DNA of 64,000 nt, taken from NCBI GenBank assembly GCA_905250025.1, contig CAJNOJ010000073.1, positions 1 to 64,000 of the forward strand. Direction: 5' to 3'. Below the pieces are notes generated by a model. That model made no database searches and was not told where the DNA came from. It was given only the letters and a program-made list of their open reading frames with translations. Positions within the stretch are counted from its first letter, which is position 1. Every line of letters starts with the position of its first letter. The translations under genes and the position numbers were made by a program. The stretch comes from Adineta ricciae. Its lineage: Eukaryota > Rotifera > Eurotatoria > Adinetida > Adinetidae. Shown here piece by piece: positions 42,586-52,624 of this stretch.

Positions 42586-44580
42586 TCAAAACAAAGCAGC
42601 TGTTTTACTTTGACTGGTAGTTTTTGCGTTGTTCTCTTCAAGTACTCTGTGAGTCCAGCATAGCATTTTTTCGATATGTAAAATCAGCTGTTCCGGAGCA
42701 TTGAGTGCATGCCCACCACCAAACCATTCAATTTCTAACTTTTTATTGAGCTGACGCATCTTACTCTCGAAGCACTTCATTTGACGTGCAGGACATCGTG
42801 TATCATTAGCTCCTTGAATAATCAGTACAGGCGCACTGATCTGTTCGACGTACGTGATGGGAGATGCGGCAGCGTATAATTCCGGCTTTTCAGCTGGCGT
42901 ACCGCCAAATAAGGATACTTCGTAAGTTTTCAGCGATTCAGCAGAATCTTCATAGAGCATGGTCCAATCGGCAATAGCAATACCTGCTAATCCACCTGCC
43001 CACAAACTCGATTGTTTACCTAAAGTCAACAAAGTCAGATACCCACCATACGACCAACCTGTTAGAAATATAGTGTTGGGTCGAGCAATACCCTGTTCAA
43101 CAAGCCAAGTACGTGCAGCGACAATATCTTCTACTTCCCAATGGCCAATGTCAGAATAGATCTTATGTTCAAATTCCCGTCCAAATGTAATCGAGCCACG
43201 ATAATTAATTGATAGATATGCGAAGCCGTGATCGACCCATGCTTCACTTACTGGATCGAACTTTTCACTTGTAACAAATGCAGGACCGCCGTGTACGTCA
43301 ATAATTGCTGCAAGTGGTCCATCAGCATGCGTACTAGGTAAGGTAAGTCGACCTTGTATAAGTTGTTTATCCGACGACGAAAATGTCACTGAACGTTGTG
43401 AGCGAGTTATCAAATTTTCAATTTTCGATGGTCCAAGTATAACTTTCTCAACTGCTCCATTGTTAACATTCAATGCAACGATTCGTCGAGGTGTATGTGC
43501 ATTTTCCCACTGAACCACAATCGTTCCATCAGGGCCGAATCGTGCATCATGAATCATGCCGGATGGCTGTTCTATCAGTGCATTTATAGTCTTGTCAACA
43601 ATAGAATAACAGTACAGTCGAAAAATAGCATTATGAATGTGTAATAGAAGAATGAAATTCCCATCTTCCGACCAATCGAGTGGATCAATATCTCCTTCGA
43701 TGCCGAACTGATCAAATATAAAATCAATTTGTTCGTTAGTCCGTACGTTCCAAATCAATGGTCGATTCGCTCCGGTGCGGTTACTTTTCGCTAAAAGACG
43801 TATATCGTTCGGCAATGAAGCGAATTGTTTTGGTACCACATTAACTCCGTGCCCATAGTCGAGCGTGCTAATCAAACGTCCATTATTACTGATGTCAAAG
43901 ACGACCAGTATACTGCCTATACCCTTTTTAACATCGGTAGTTTCTATGACCACAAGATCTCCATTATATGATAAAATCGGATTAATTGTAAAATTTGCCG
44001 TTTCGTAGATCAAACTCGGTTCACCAATAGAATCCATTGTTACAGATTGTGTAAATAGTTGACAACCCTTTTCATGATCAGTAGTTAGATAAGCTATTGT
44101 TTTGCCAATACCATCCGTGTGAAATCCTAACGACGAATACGGTTCTCTTCCAGGTGTTAAATCTACTTCTTTACCAGTATCAACGTCGATGCGAGTATAG
44201 TGACCAGTTTCATTACCTTTCTTATCGTTCAGATAATAAACAAAACGACCATCACAGGATATAAATCCGTCCCTTTTACCCTCCGAATGATTTGTCAACT
44301 GACGCAGTTGTCCGTTCGATATAGTCCATGAGTATAATTGATAAATACCCGATTGATTGCTTGCCACTAGACCACGTTGATGATTACACTTTGCTAAGTA
44401 TCCTCGATATTGATGCATACGAAATCTCTGTTTCCACATTGCATTGTCGTCAGTTAGAGGTGCATTATTCATATCTAAATAAAACGAACGTGTGTATTGC
44501 GCCTGCACTTGCACCGTGAATGATGAAGAAGAGAGCGCTGATGTATAAAACGATTCGTGCGTATCGTATTTTATGCTCAT
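42586..44580 (-). CDS. S9-family serine peptidase (acylaminoacyl-peptidase/DPP-like)
   Basis: 664 residues, no intron. The N-terminal half (about 60-400) is a beta-propeller with repeated blades (IYQLYSWTISNGQLRQLTN, LDWSEDGNFILLL). The C-terminal half is an alpha/beta hydrolase: oxyanion region DVHGGP (428-433), nucleophile Ser510 in GWSYGG, Asp593 in GANDTRCP and His624 in GGGHAL. This is the full S9 triad. It would cut short peptides or acylated N-termini; no signal peptide is seen, so it is probably cytosolic. The architecture and lack of introns resemble bacterial S9C enzymes, so horizontal origin is possible, but animals also have this family. The other copy (59172-61142) is broken. Confidence 0.88.
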   Translation of the reverse strand: MSIKYDTHESFYTSALSSSSFTVQVQAQYTRSFYLDMNNAPLTDDNAMWKQRFRMHQYRGYLAKCNHQRGLVASNQSGIYQLYSWTISNGQLRQLTNHSEGKRDGFISCDGRFVYYLNDKKGNETGHYTRIDVDTGKEVDLTPGREPYSSLGFHTDGIGKTIAYLTTDHEKGCQLFTQSVTMDSIGEPSLIYETANFTINPILSYNGDLVVIETTDVKKGIGSILVVFDISNNGRLISTLDYGHGVNVVPKQFASLPNDIRLLAKSNRTGANRPLIWNVRTNEQIDFIFDQFGIEGDIDPLDWSEDGNFILLLHIHNAIFRLYCYSIVDKTINALIEQPSGMIHDARFGPDGTIVVQWENAHTPRRIVALNVNNGAVEKVILGPSKIENLITRSQRSVTFSSSDKQLIQGRLTLPSTHADGPLAAIIDVHGGPAFVTSEKFDPVSEAWVDHGFAYLSINYRGSITFGREFEHKIYSDIGHWEVEDIVAARTWLVEQGIARPNTIFLTGWSYGGYLTLLTLGKQSSLWAGGLAGIAIADWTMLYEDSAESLKTYEVSLFGGTPAEKPELYAAASPITYVEQISAPVLIIQGANDTRCPARQMKCFESKMRQLNKKLEIEWFGGGHALNAPEQLILHIEKMLCWTHRVLEENNAKTTSQSKTAALF

Positions 44581-45386
44581 ATGATACCTCTATATCTTAT
44601 TTTTTTGTACTGCATTGGTCATAAGGAGAAAAAAAGCAGTGTCATTTAGTTTCGTGTCCGGTTGTCGCGTTTGCTATCCGTGTTATCTTCTTCGTTCTTC
44701 ACATTTGAAACACAAACAAATATCTTCTCTCTTTTTTTCGTTCGAAGCATGAAGGTGTGAAACATGGTGTGTTGATATTTGATATGTACGTTGCATTGAT
44801 TATACGAAAGAAGAGTATTGAACCAGCAATTGCTCGACCACTAAATATTTAAACCAAAAGTGAGATGACATATGGCATTCAAACTGCAGATATGAACCGC
44901 TTGTTTGTTAACGACGTATATATTCACCCAAGCAATTTTTGTGAAAAAAAACAACTAATTATGGGACTTCATAATCAATTATTTTCCTCATTTTATATTT
45001 TCGGACAACAGTTTGATAGAAATAAATTTTACCCAGCCAGTGTCTTATTATGTGCGAACCTAAATAGAAATCCATAACACAAAGAGATCCCAGTCGACCA
45101 TATTACAATCGAGAAATTTCACTAAAACTTCTTAGAAACGATAGCTCTTTCTCTCGGTATATTCGATCTGAACAAAAACATATGCTACTATGAAAAAGTG
45201 GCGATTAGTACATGTATTGCTTATTCTCATATACATTTTGTATCTGACAGTACAGCCTCTTCTTATATTGATGAAAGTTATTTTTCGGATTTCTTTGTTT
45301 TTATTTTCTGAAACATTGTTTATTCATCTGTTGGAAATCAAAACTTTTTTCCAACTGACATTCACCTCTTTACATATTTTAACCAA
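44581..45386. other. Divergent spacer between S9 peptidase and F-box remnant
   Basis: 806 bp conserved in 61143-61967. Short open frames such as 44865-45077 do not stay open in the second copy. A bidirectional promoter region is likely; nothing specific is seen. Confidence 0.5.
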
Positions 45387-46765
45387 ATGGAAGCATTACC
45401 TGTCGAAGTAGTTCATCGCATTTTTGACGATCTGGATGCACAAACAATGGTATTTCCAATACGACATCTGTTTCGATCCTCTCAAAAAGATGTTCATCTT
45501 CTCTGTCGGTTGATCAAAGGAGAAAACATTATTTCATTGACATTTTCAAATGAATTCGATGACTCGGGGGAAATTGCTCTATTGTTTTTTCATATTTTCA
45601 TCATCAACGATTTACTCGGCTTCGATCTTGAACTCTGGAGAATATTGATCAAATGAATTTGAAATTTTTTTTATAAAACGTCTTATTTTCTGCAATAGTC
45701 AGAGAATACGATGAGAGTCCATGGTTCCCGACATCGGGAGACTTGTGCGTACTTCAATGTTTACACAATCAACACTTCGAAATTTCAATATTCTTCTCAT
45801 TTACATACGATTGTTCTTAAAGATCGCTTTGATCTACGGAGTCAGTATCAACTTCCGTTCTAATCCTCTGATATTCCTGCTTCTCATCAATTACAACCTC
45901 TAATTATTGAAAAGAATCCTCTGCACGTCGATGTAATTGAATAGGTTCTTTCCTTAACACCTTCATTGGAGTATTTGAAAATTATTGCTCGACGAATAGA
46001 TCGTCTGCCTGTCGCAACAATTTATTGAGTCAAAATGAACACAATTCAAGAAATTCGAATTCCATCTTGATTTCGAATCGTTCTTTCAAAGAAAATCGTT
46101 CGAAGAACTTGAATTAATTAATTCTTCATTTCAAACATCATTCCAGATCGAACATAAACAATGGTTTGTTATACTTGTGAATACGTTCGAATGTAAACTA
46201 GATCTAAAACGGCTTTCTTCATCTGAGTGACTATGATGACAGAAAACAATACAGTCGAATCAGTTATCATCTCAGTAGATTCATCCGATGATCTAATAGC
46301 ACAAGTAAGTCACATTGAATGTAGTTTCAGTTACTAACAGAATATTTTTTATAGAAAACATTCGTATAGCCATCAATCCTCAAAATGATTAACATAGCAA
46401 ATAACACTGGACGTGAATTATTCAAGTTAGTTGTCTGACGATTTATTACAAAATGTTCGCGTCTTTCTTGAACCAGCAAGCAATTTGTCAACGTTAATTA
46501 TTAATAATAGCTTCATGGAAACTGTAACATGTTCAAATACTCATGATACATATTCAATACTTCTACGTCAATTCAAATGCTTAAAAATCAAAATCCATAA
46601 CCTGAACCAAGTGAAAGAAATTTTAAAGCGTTGTAATATAACTTATTGAAAGTAAACTTCTGTATTGGAAGAATTAGAATTCATAAAATTACCAAATAGG
46701 TTAATGATAATAAGGTTATTTCATACTTCGAAGAACTACAGATCTTCATCAAACAAATTCCAACA
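45387..46765 (+). pseudogene. F-box protein pseudogene (copy C)
   Basis: Begins with a recognisable F-box (MEALPVEVVHRIFDDLDAQ). It then loses about 40 bases that the second copy keeps (a YERWIFKFK-type segment). Later fragments follow the order of the large rotifer F-box family: HLLCRLIKGENIISLTFS near 45495-45545, and SDDLLQNVRVFLEPASN with NNSFMETVTCS at about 46432-46530. Several stops and frameshifts separate them. An intact protein would be a substrate receptor of an SCF ubiquitin ligase; this one cannot be. Confidence 0.75.
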
Positions 46766-46924
46766 AAACTCGTTGATATATTTTAGTCTCCAAAGAGTTT
46801 TTCCAACTTTGACTCACGACAACGTACTTATGACTCATTCTTCAATTGTTTTTTTCCCTATCGGTTAAACACATCATCAACAAAAGTCTTTTCTCATACA
46901 AAAATTTCTTTTCATGCAATCAAA

Positions 46925-49147
46925 ATGAAGTCAAAACATTCGAATTTTCTTGTTATTTTGTTACATTCAAATATCGATGAACAAGAAGAAAAGCTGGAAT
47001 ATTTAAGCAAACATCTTCAACGATATATTAATTCTATAAAAACATTCACTGATATTGATAATTGTATTGATTATGTTACTGATTTGATAGATACAAAAGT
47101 GTTTCTCATTCTTTCTGATCATGTGGTTGAACATTGTCTAACATTAATTGAGAATATTCCACAAATTTATTCAATTTATCATCTTTCAAATCAAACCGAC
47201 GAAACTCTATGTAACAATCTTATCAAAGATATGTATCAATTTCAAGAGAATTCAATTCCAATAACAATTATTCCAAATGAAAATCTTCACTCTTTAGATC
47301 CATCATTCATGTATATCGAATTACTAAAAGAAATTCTTCTTCAAATGAAATTTGATCAAAAATCGAAAGATGAATTTGTTAATATGTGTTTAATAAAAGA
47401 AGTTGAATATGAAACAAGTCATCGGATAATTGATGAATTTGATCACAATTATAAACCTTCATTGGCTATTCAATGGTATACTCGAGATTGTTTTATCTAT
47501 CGAATGTTAAATGACTCACTCCGTTATCAAGATACAGATGTTATTTTAACAATGGGATTTTTTATTCGAGATTTACATCGACAGATTGAATTATTATATC
47601 AAGATTTCGCAAATGAAAAACCATCGATTGTTTATCGAGGTCAAGGCATGTTTAATAATCATTTTGAAAGATTACGAGAGAATAAAGGTGGTCTTCTTTC
47701 TTTCAATCATTTTCTTTCAACAACATGTGACCAAGAGTTAGCATATGTACGTGCTTGTAGTGCACAAGATGATTCAGAACTTACAGGTGTTTTCTTTGAA
47801 ATGCATATTGATTTAAGTATACAAACAACTCCATTTGCATCATTAGATAAAGTAAGTTATTATGGAGATCGTGAAAAAGAAATTTTATTTTCAATCAATA
47901 CGATATTTCGAATTCATCAAATCGAACAAATGGATGAACGATTATATAAAGTTAAATTATTCTTAACCAGTGATAATGATCCCGAATTGAACAAACTTAC
48001 TGATCATATACGTCACGAAATGATTTGCGATTCAAAATCTGGTCAATTAGCTTATTTATTAGTAAAGATGAACAATTTAAATAAAGCTGAAGAAATTTGT
48101 CAGAAGAAAATTGAATTACCATCAGATTATACAACTATGTCTGATGATGCTCGTCTTCATAATATTATTGGATATATTAAAACACAGCAGAATGATTTGA
48201 ACAGTGCATTAATACATTTATTTGAAGGATTAAAAAAACGGCAAGAAATTCTTCCGCCTGATCATATTGATTTAGCTGCTTCTTATAATAATATTGGTGA
48301 ATTGTATCATACTATGGGGCAATTATCCAATGCACTTGATTATCATAGTAGAGCACGTTCCATATGGGAAAAACACCTTGAATGGAACGATTCAAAATTA
48401 GCTAAATCATACAATAATCTTGGCGAAGTATACAGATCGATGGGTGAGAACGCGTCGGCATTTATGTATCATAAAAAAGCTCTTGTGATATATGAAAAAA
48501 CTCTCCCGCCAACTCATCCAGATTTAGCAATGTCACATAATAATATTGGTTTAGTCTATAGAACATTGGGACAGAATTCATTAGCACTCCAACATCTTCA
48601 AAAAGCTTCCGAAATCTTGCAAAAATCTGTTCAAATCAATCATCCTTCTCTGGCTTTAATACTTAATAATATAGGTGAATTACACACGTCAATGGGTGAA
48701 TATCAAAAGGCACTTACATATCATGAAAAAGCAAGAAAAATTCAAGAAAAATCTCTTGAACCTGATCATCCTGATGTAGCTTCATCGCATAATTACATTG
48801 CTTTAGTGCATTTTGGTACAGGAAGATATTTAATTGCATTGATGCATTTCAGCAAAGCTATGAATATATATTACAAATCTCTTCCATCGACTCATCCGGA
48901 TTTCATTGAAATACACATGAGTATGGGTCTCTTGTATTACTTTATCAAACGACATTCGCTTTCGTTATTGCATTTTCAAAAAGCGTTGCAAATATCGAGA
49001 ATTTCTCTTCCCACGAACCATCAATATCGCGCTATTATTCCACAAGTTATTACAACGATTCAAAGAGATTTTATTAAATTCTCATTGAGTAACAATTTTA
49101 GTTTTATAAATCGTAATTGTATCGTAATCGAAGATGAGTTAGACTAA
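46925..49147 (+). CDS. ART-TPR protein D (full length)
   Basis: 740 residues, ATG start, no intron, unusually AT-rich codon use. N-terminal module 1-125: a strand (NFLVILLHS), a CIDYVTDLI helix (47-55), a KVFLILSD strand (58-65), a helix, and an IYSIYHL strand. ART core: Arg238 in IVYRGQ, S265-T-T267 in FLSTT, and E317-K-E319 followed by ILFSINTIF. TPRs run from about 355 to 720 (LAASYNNIGELYHTMGQLSN; LAMSHNNIGLVYRTLGQNSL). The R-S-E triad is complete, so activity is expected. It is the least degenerate TPR array in the window. No copy is seen in block C', where homology stops just upstream at 63596. The tail of about 25 residues after the TPRs is unique. Confidence 0.88.
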   Translation: MKSKHSNFLVILLHSNIDEQEEKLEYLSKHLQRYINSIKTFTDIDNCIDYVTDLIDTKVFLILSDHVVEHCLTLIENIPQIYSIYHLSNQTDETLCNNLIKDMYQFQENSIPITIIPNENLHSLDPSFMYIELLKEILLQMKFDQKSKDEFVNMCLIKEVEYETSHRIIDEFDHNYKPSLAIQWYTRDCFIYRMLNDSLRYQDTDVILTMGFFIRDLHRQIELLYQDFANEKPSIVYRGQGMFNNHFERLRENKGGLLSFNHFLSTTCDQELAYVRACSAQDDSELTGVFFEMHIDLSIQTTPFASLDKVSYYGDREKEILFSINTIFRIHQIEQMDERLYKVKLFLTSDNDPELNKLTDHIRHEMICDSKSGQLAYLLVKMNNLNKAEEICQKKIELPSDYTTMSDDARLHNIIGYIKTQQNDLNSALIHLFEGLKKRQEILPPDHIDLAASYNNIGELYHTMGQLSNALDYHSRARSIWEKHLEWNDSKLAKSYNNLGEVYRSMGENASAFMYHKKALVIYEKTLPPTHPDLAMSHNNIGLVYRTLGQNSLALQHLQKASEILQKSVQINHPSLALILNNIGELHTSMGEYQKALTYHEKARKIQEKSLEPDHPDVASSHNYIALVHFGTGRYLIALMHFSKAMNIYYKSLPSTHPDFIEIHMSMGLLYYFIKRHSLSLLHFQKALQISRISLPTNHQYRAIIPQVITTIQRDFIKFSLSNNFSFINRNCIVIEDELD

Positions 49148-49954
49148 ATTTTATTTTAGAAGAAAAAGAAAATAATTATAGTGTTTTTATTTTGCTCGTC
49201 TGTCAACATAGGTGAGAGTAATTATGTATTTTCGTAATAAAAGAGATTGTCACGATCAAGCGAAAACATGTTGATATATTTTCCGACAAGATGGGAAAAT
49301 CCCACGACGGTATATTATCTATATCCATCAACATATTTTAATTCGAGTGTTAATTAAACCTTGAGCGATACAACAAGAACACAAGATTACTGATAAGTAC
49401 CTTAGTCGGGATCGATTTGATGTGTATTAGAAGGAACTGGAAATGATTCTTGTGGTTGTTCGTCTGGCAAGGTTGCATACGCACGCAGCTCTTGAAGGTG
49501 TGAAACATCAAATAGAACTTGAGGAAGAAAAACATGATCGAGAAGATCGTGAGAAAAGGTTTACGTCATATTTGTGCTGAATCTATGCTGCGAGAAGCTG
49601 TCTACAACGATAAAAAATGTGTTGCAATTTCAGTATCTGCAAAATTGTATGGTTTTGGATACTGATCAGAAGAAAATCTTATGAACAAAAACTAACGACA
49701 TTAGTTTGTTTACAAGTCAATAACATCTTAGAAACGAAAAGAAAAATAAATATTCCTTCCTAATTTAATTAGCGAAATCTCTTATGGGAAATCTCCCACA
49801 TATCAGAATAAACACTTTATCGTCTTAATTAACTAATCTTACGTTCGCAATATCCCTCGATATACTTTTCACTATATAGATAATAAGCGAAAGATAGTAT
49901 TTAAAACAGCAGAATATCCCTGAGTCTGCGTTAGAATCTTTATATTGAAAGATA
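49148..49954. other. Spacer after ART-TPR D
   Basis: About 800 bp without a supported gene or repeat. It contains the 3' flank of ART-TPR D and the promoter side of the small secreted ORF. Confidence 0.5.
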
Positions 49955-50152
49955 ATGTTCGTGTATCGGATATTCTGTTGTTTTCTCATTGTCTTTCTAT
50001 CGGCTTATTTGATAGGTCAGGTAGAAAGTGGCGATAATAGTCGAAGCAATATTCGTCCAATACAATCACTTACATTTCCTGGATCGGATCGACAACAACA
50101 ATCAAGACCGGGAAATTCATTATATCCAGCACTTAGACCCATAATACCATGA
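49955..50152 (+). CDS. Small secreted Pro-rich protein, frame continues after an in-frame TGA
   Basis: 65 codons from a clean ATG. Residues 1-26 are a good signal peptide (short start, hydrophobic core FCCFLIVFLSAYLIG). The mature part is rich in Pro, Ser and Gln (IRPIQSLTFPGSDRQQQSRP). It stops at TGA (50150-50152), but the same frame then runs open to 50419 with the same composition (QSLTPILPKPPTGD), so the gene may be a 154-codon ORF split by one nonsense change, or a real short peptide. No homolog recognised; there is no second copy in the window. Confidence 0.5.
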   Translation: MFVYRIFCCFLIVFLSAYLIGQVESGDNSRSNIRPIQSLTFPGSDRQQQSRPGNSLYPALRPIIP

Positions 50153-51281
50153 CCATCATATACGAAGACGATTTCGTCGTATCCACTCAACCAACCAGCA
50201 CCATGGACACACGATTTAGTTCCTCCAAACCCATCATTTCAACGATCTCAATCACTTACACCCATACTACCAAAACCACCAACCGGTGACACAGGTTATA
50301 CATCTTCATTCGGTCAACCGCTTCAATGGTCAGCATTCACCATCTTGAGGGTGGGTGTGGATGAAGCAGAGCTCGTCAGTCAGCGAGGAAGTGTATCAAA
50401 GCTGTACCTATACTCTTGAACTGTTCTCCCACACGATCTTATATTCCGTAATTTTTACTTTTCTATACGTTGAAATTCGATAATTACTGTTTTTGACATT
50501 GTGCTTCGATACCTACTATTTTCGATAATTCCAGATTCAAGGTTGATTTTTTATGGCAATTCTTCAGATACGATTTCAATAGACGAGATCGTTCTTATTG
50601 ATTTTGATCTCGTCAATCCTATATTTGAAGTGCGATGAGTATCGTTATTTTCTTTTTATGTCAAAATATTTCTTCTCCTTTTTAATTCATTCTTCCATAC
50701 AATGTTTTTTCTGTAAAGATTCTTTTTTTAAGCAGCTATATGTTTCCTGTGGTGCTATTGGTTTCTTTTTCTTTCACGTAGAAAGTATTGGGCGATACAA
50801 AGAATTGCCCTTATCGATATAATTGCACATGATATAAAATTCAACTGAAAAAGTTATTTAGTTTTTGATTCTTCTTCTGTAACTGTACACATTCTTACAG
50901 AGATTATTAACTGAAAACAAATATATGGGTGAGCTTGGCCAATTGGCTTACAGTTGTTTCGTATGTCTCCATGCGGTCATGCACGGCATAAGAGTAACTT
51001 TAGAGAAAAGCGTTTTCTCATTGAATTGAATAGTTTTTTCTAGTCTATAGGTGATTGTATTCGGCGTATCTTTTCTGGAACGATTATAGTAGTTGGTTAG
51101 AAACTACTGAAAATAATGTCGATGGAAACAATTACACTAGCATAAGCAAATTTGTCATTGATTAATATAAAAAATAAGTCCTTTCTTATATGAGCTCTTA
51201 CGTGAAACTGTGGAAACAATTTCTGTGTTGTACTTCAAATATTTTACAGAAAAAAAAGGATACTTTTAACTTCAATGTAGT
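50153..51281. other. Open continuation of the small ORF, then empty spacer
   Basis: 50153-50419 continues the frame of the secreted ORF. A single GAGGGTGGGTGTGG fragment (50347-50360) resembles the telomere-like repeat. From 50420 to 51281 nothing is recognised. Confidence 0.45.
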
Positions 51282-52624
51282 CTATTGTTGAGAAAGATGT
51301 TTACCATAGCGATCATAATCGCGATCATCAAGTTTCAGATGAAGACCAGCATCATAATCATCGTATGCAAAATCATCAAAATCAAGATGAGCTTGACGCT
51401 GATCATCGTCAGCAAGAAGACGATAAATAGGACGATGAATATCATTAAACATACCACAAAATTCACCAGAGCTTGCTTCAAGAGCCAGTTTAGTTTCTAA
51501 ATGCTTCTTATCTTTGACTACAAACAAAGGAAAAGAATATTTCGTTTTCACATTTGTTCGAAAGATATTCACTCACTCGACCAACTCTGTTGGAGTTCCA
51601 CATAAATCAAATGTTGATTCTTCTTGTAATCAAAGTCAACACGTACGACACGAAAACAAACGCCTGGCATAATAAGTTCTTCTTCTTCTTCAGGATACTC
51701 AGATAAATCGCTCAAATCAGCGATAAAAGCGTACTTCACTTGTATGATAAACAATGTATTTCCAAATGCTTCTGCTTTTGCTCGATTTCGAGTGCAAGAT
51801 GAAAATCCTTGAAATGAACCATATTTATCATTGCGTGCAGCCATTCCTTTATATATCTCGATCTGTTCACTTTCTAGATTAGCTCCTCGATACAATTCAA
51901 TGTTCGCTTTCATCCTTTTATTGCACGGATCATCCCACAATAATAAAGAAAACGGACCTAGTGTTGGAATTTTGCTTCTCCAGATTTCTTCATCTTCTTG
52001 GCTTCCCACCAATCGCATAGCCGCATTCAAAGTCTTATAGAGAAAACTTTCCAATGAGTAAAGATATGCACAACGCTTCCAAACTTCTACACGTCCACTG
52101 TTCTTCTTCTCGGAAAGTAAATTAACCAGTTTTTCAGCTTCTCTTTGTTTACCGATACGTTCACCTTCTGCAATGATGCCATGGGCCGCTTTTTCGACTA
52201 ACATAGGTATTGTTTGTGGTTTTCTCGAAGGAAGTTGATAATCCTCTAGATCCAAATCTTTTCTCACTTCAATAATAAAAGGTGAGACGAATCCATATTG
52301 GCCGCCAAAGAAACCAGTCGAAGGAACTGGAAGATCCATAAATCGTGCTTCTCTCACGTGTTTATCTTTTCTGTTGCCCACTACTCGTTTCACAGGTCTT
52401 TGATCTTGATTGTCACTATTGGATACTTGAATTTCGTTATCAAAATCGATAAAGCAGCTATCTAAGATAGCTCGTTGTTGCTTATTGGAAAATGCCTCTT
52501 CGATAATTAGATTCTCGACATCTGAATAATGGTTCCATGTTGTTGGTTCATCTGTTGACGATGAATTTGGTTTCAATTGCCACATCCATTCCACAGTTTT
52601 CGATATATCTGTAGCTTCAGCCAT
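51282..52624 (-). CDS. WWE-domain ADP-ribosyltransferase
   Basis: Two exons, complement of 51577-52624 and 51282-51517, split by a 59-nt intron (51518-51576, GTGAGT..TAG), 427 residues. Residues 10-70 look like a WWE domain (VEWMWQL, W30, then CFIDFDNEIQ). WWE domains bind poly- or iso-ADP-ribose or mediate protein contacts. The ART core has Arg246 in IELYRGANL, a Ser motif FSSCTRN (274-280) and a Glu run ending E314-E-E316 with LIMPGVCFRV. The motifs are complete, so transferase activity is likely. The C-terminus is acidic and Asp/Tyr-rich. An upstream in-frame ATG at 52639 is an alternative start. The domain pair suggests reading ADP-ribose marks and adding more; that is inference. Confidence 0.82.

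Noticed and set aside
44865-45077. 70-codon plus-strand frame upstream of the F-box remnant
   Set aside because: It is broken in the second copy (stop near 61568) and has no domain.
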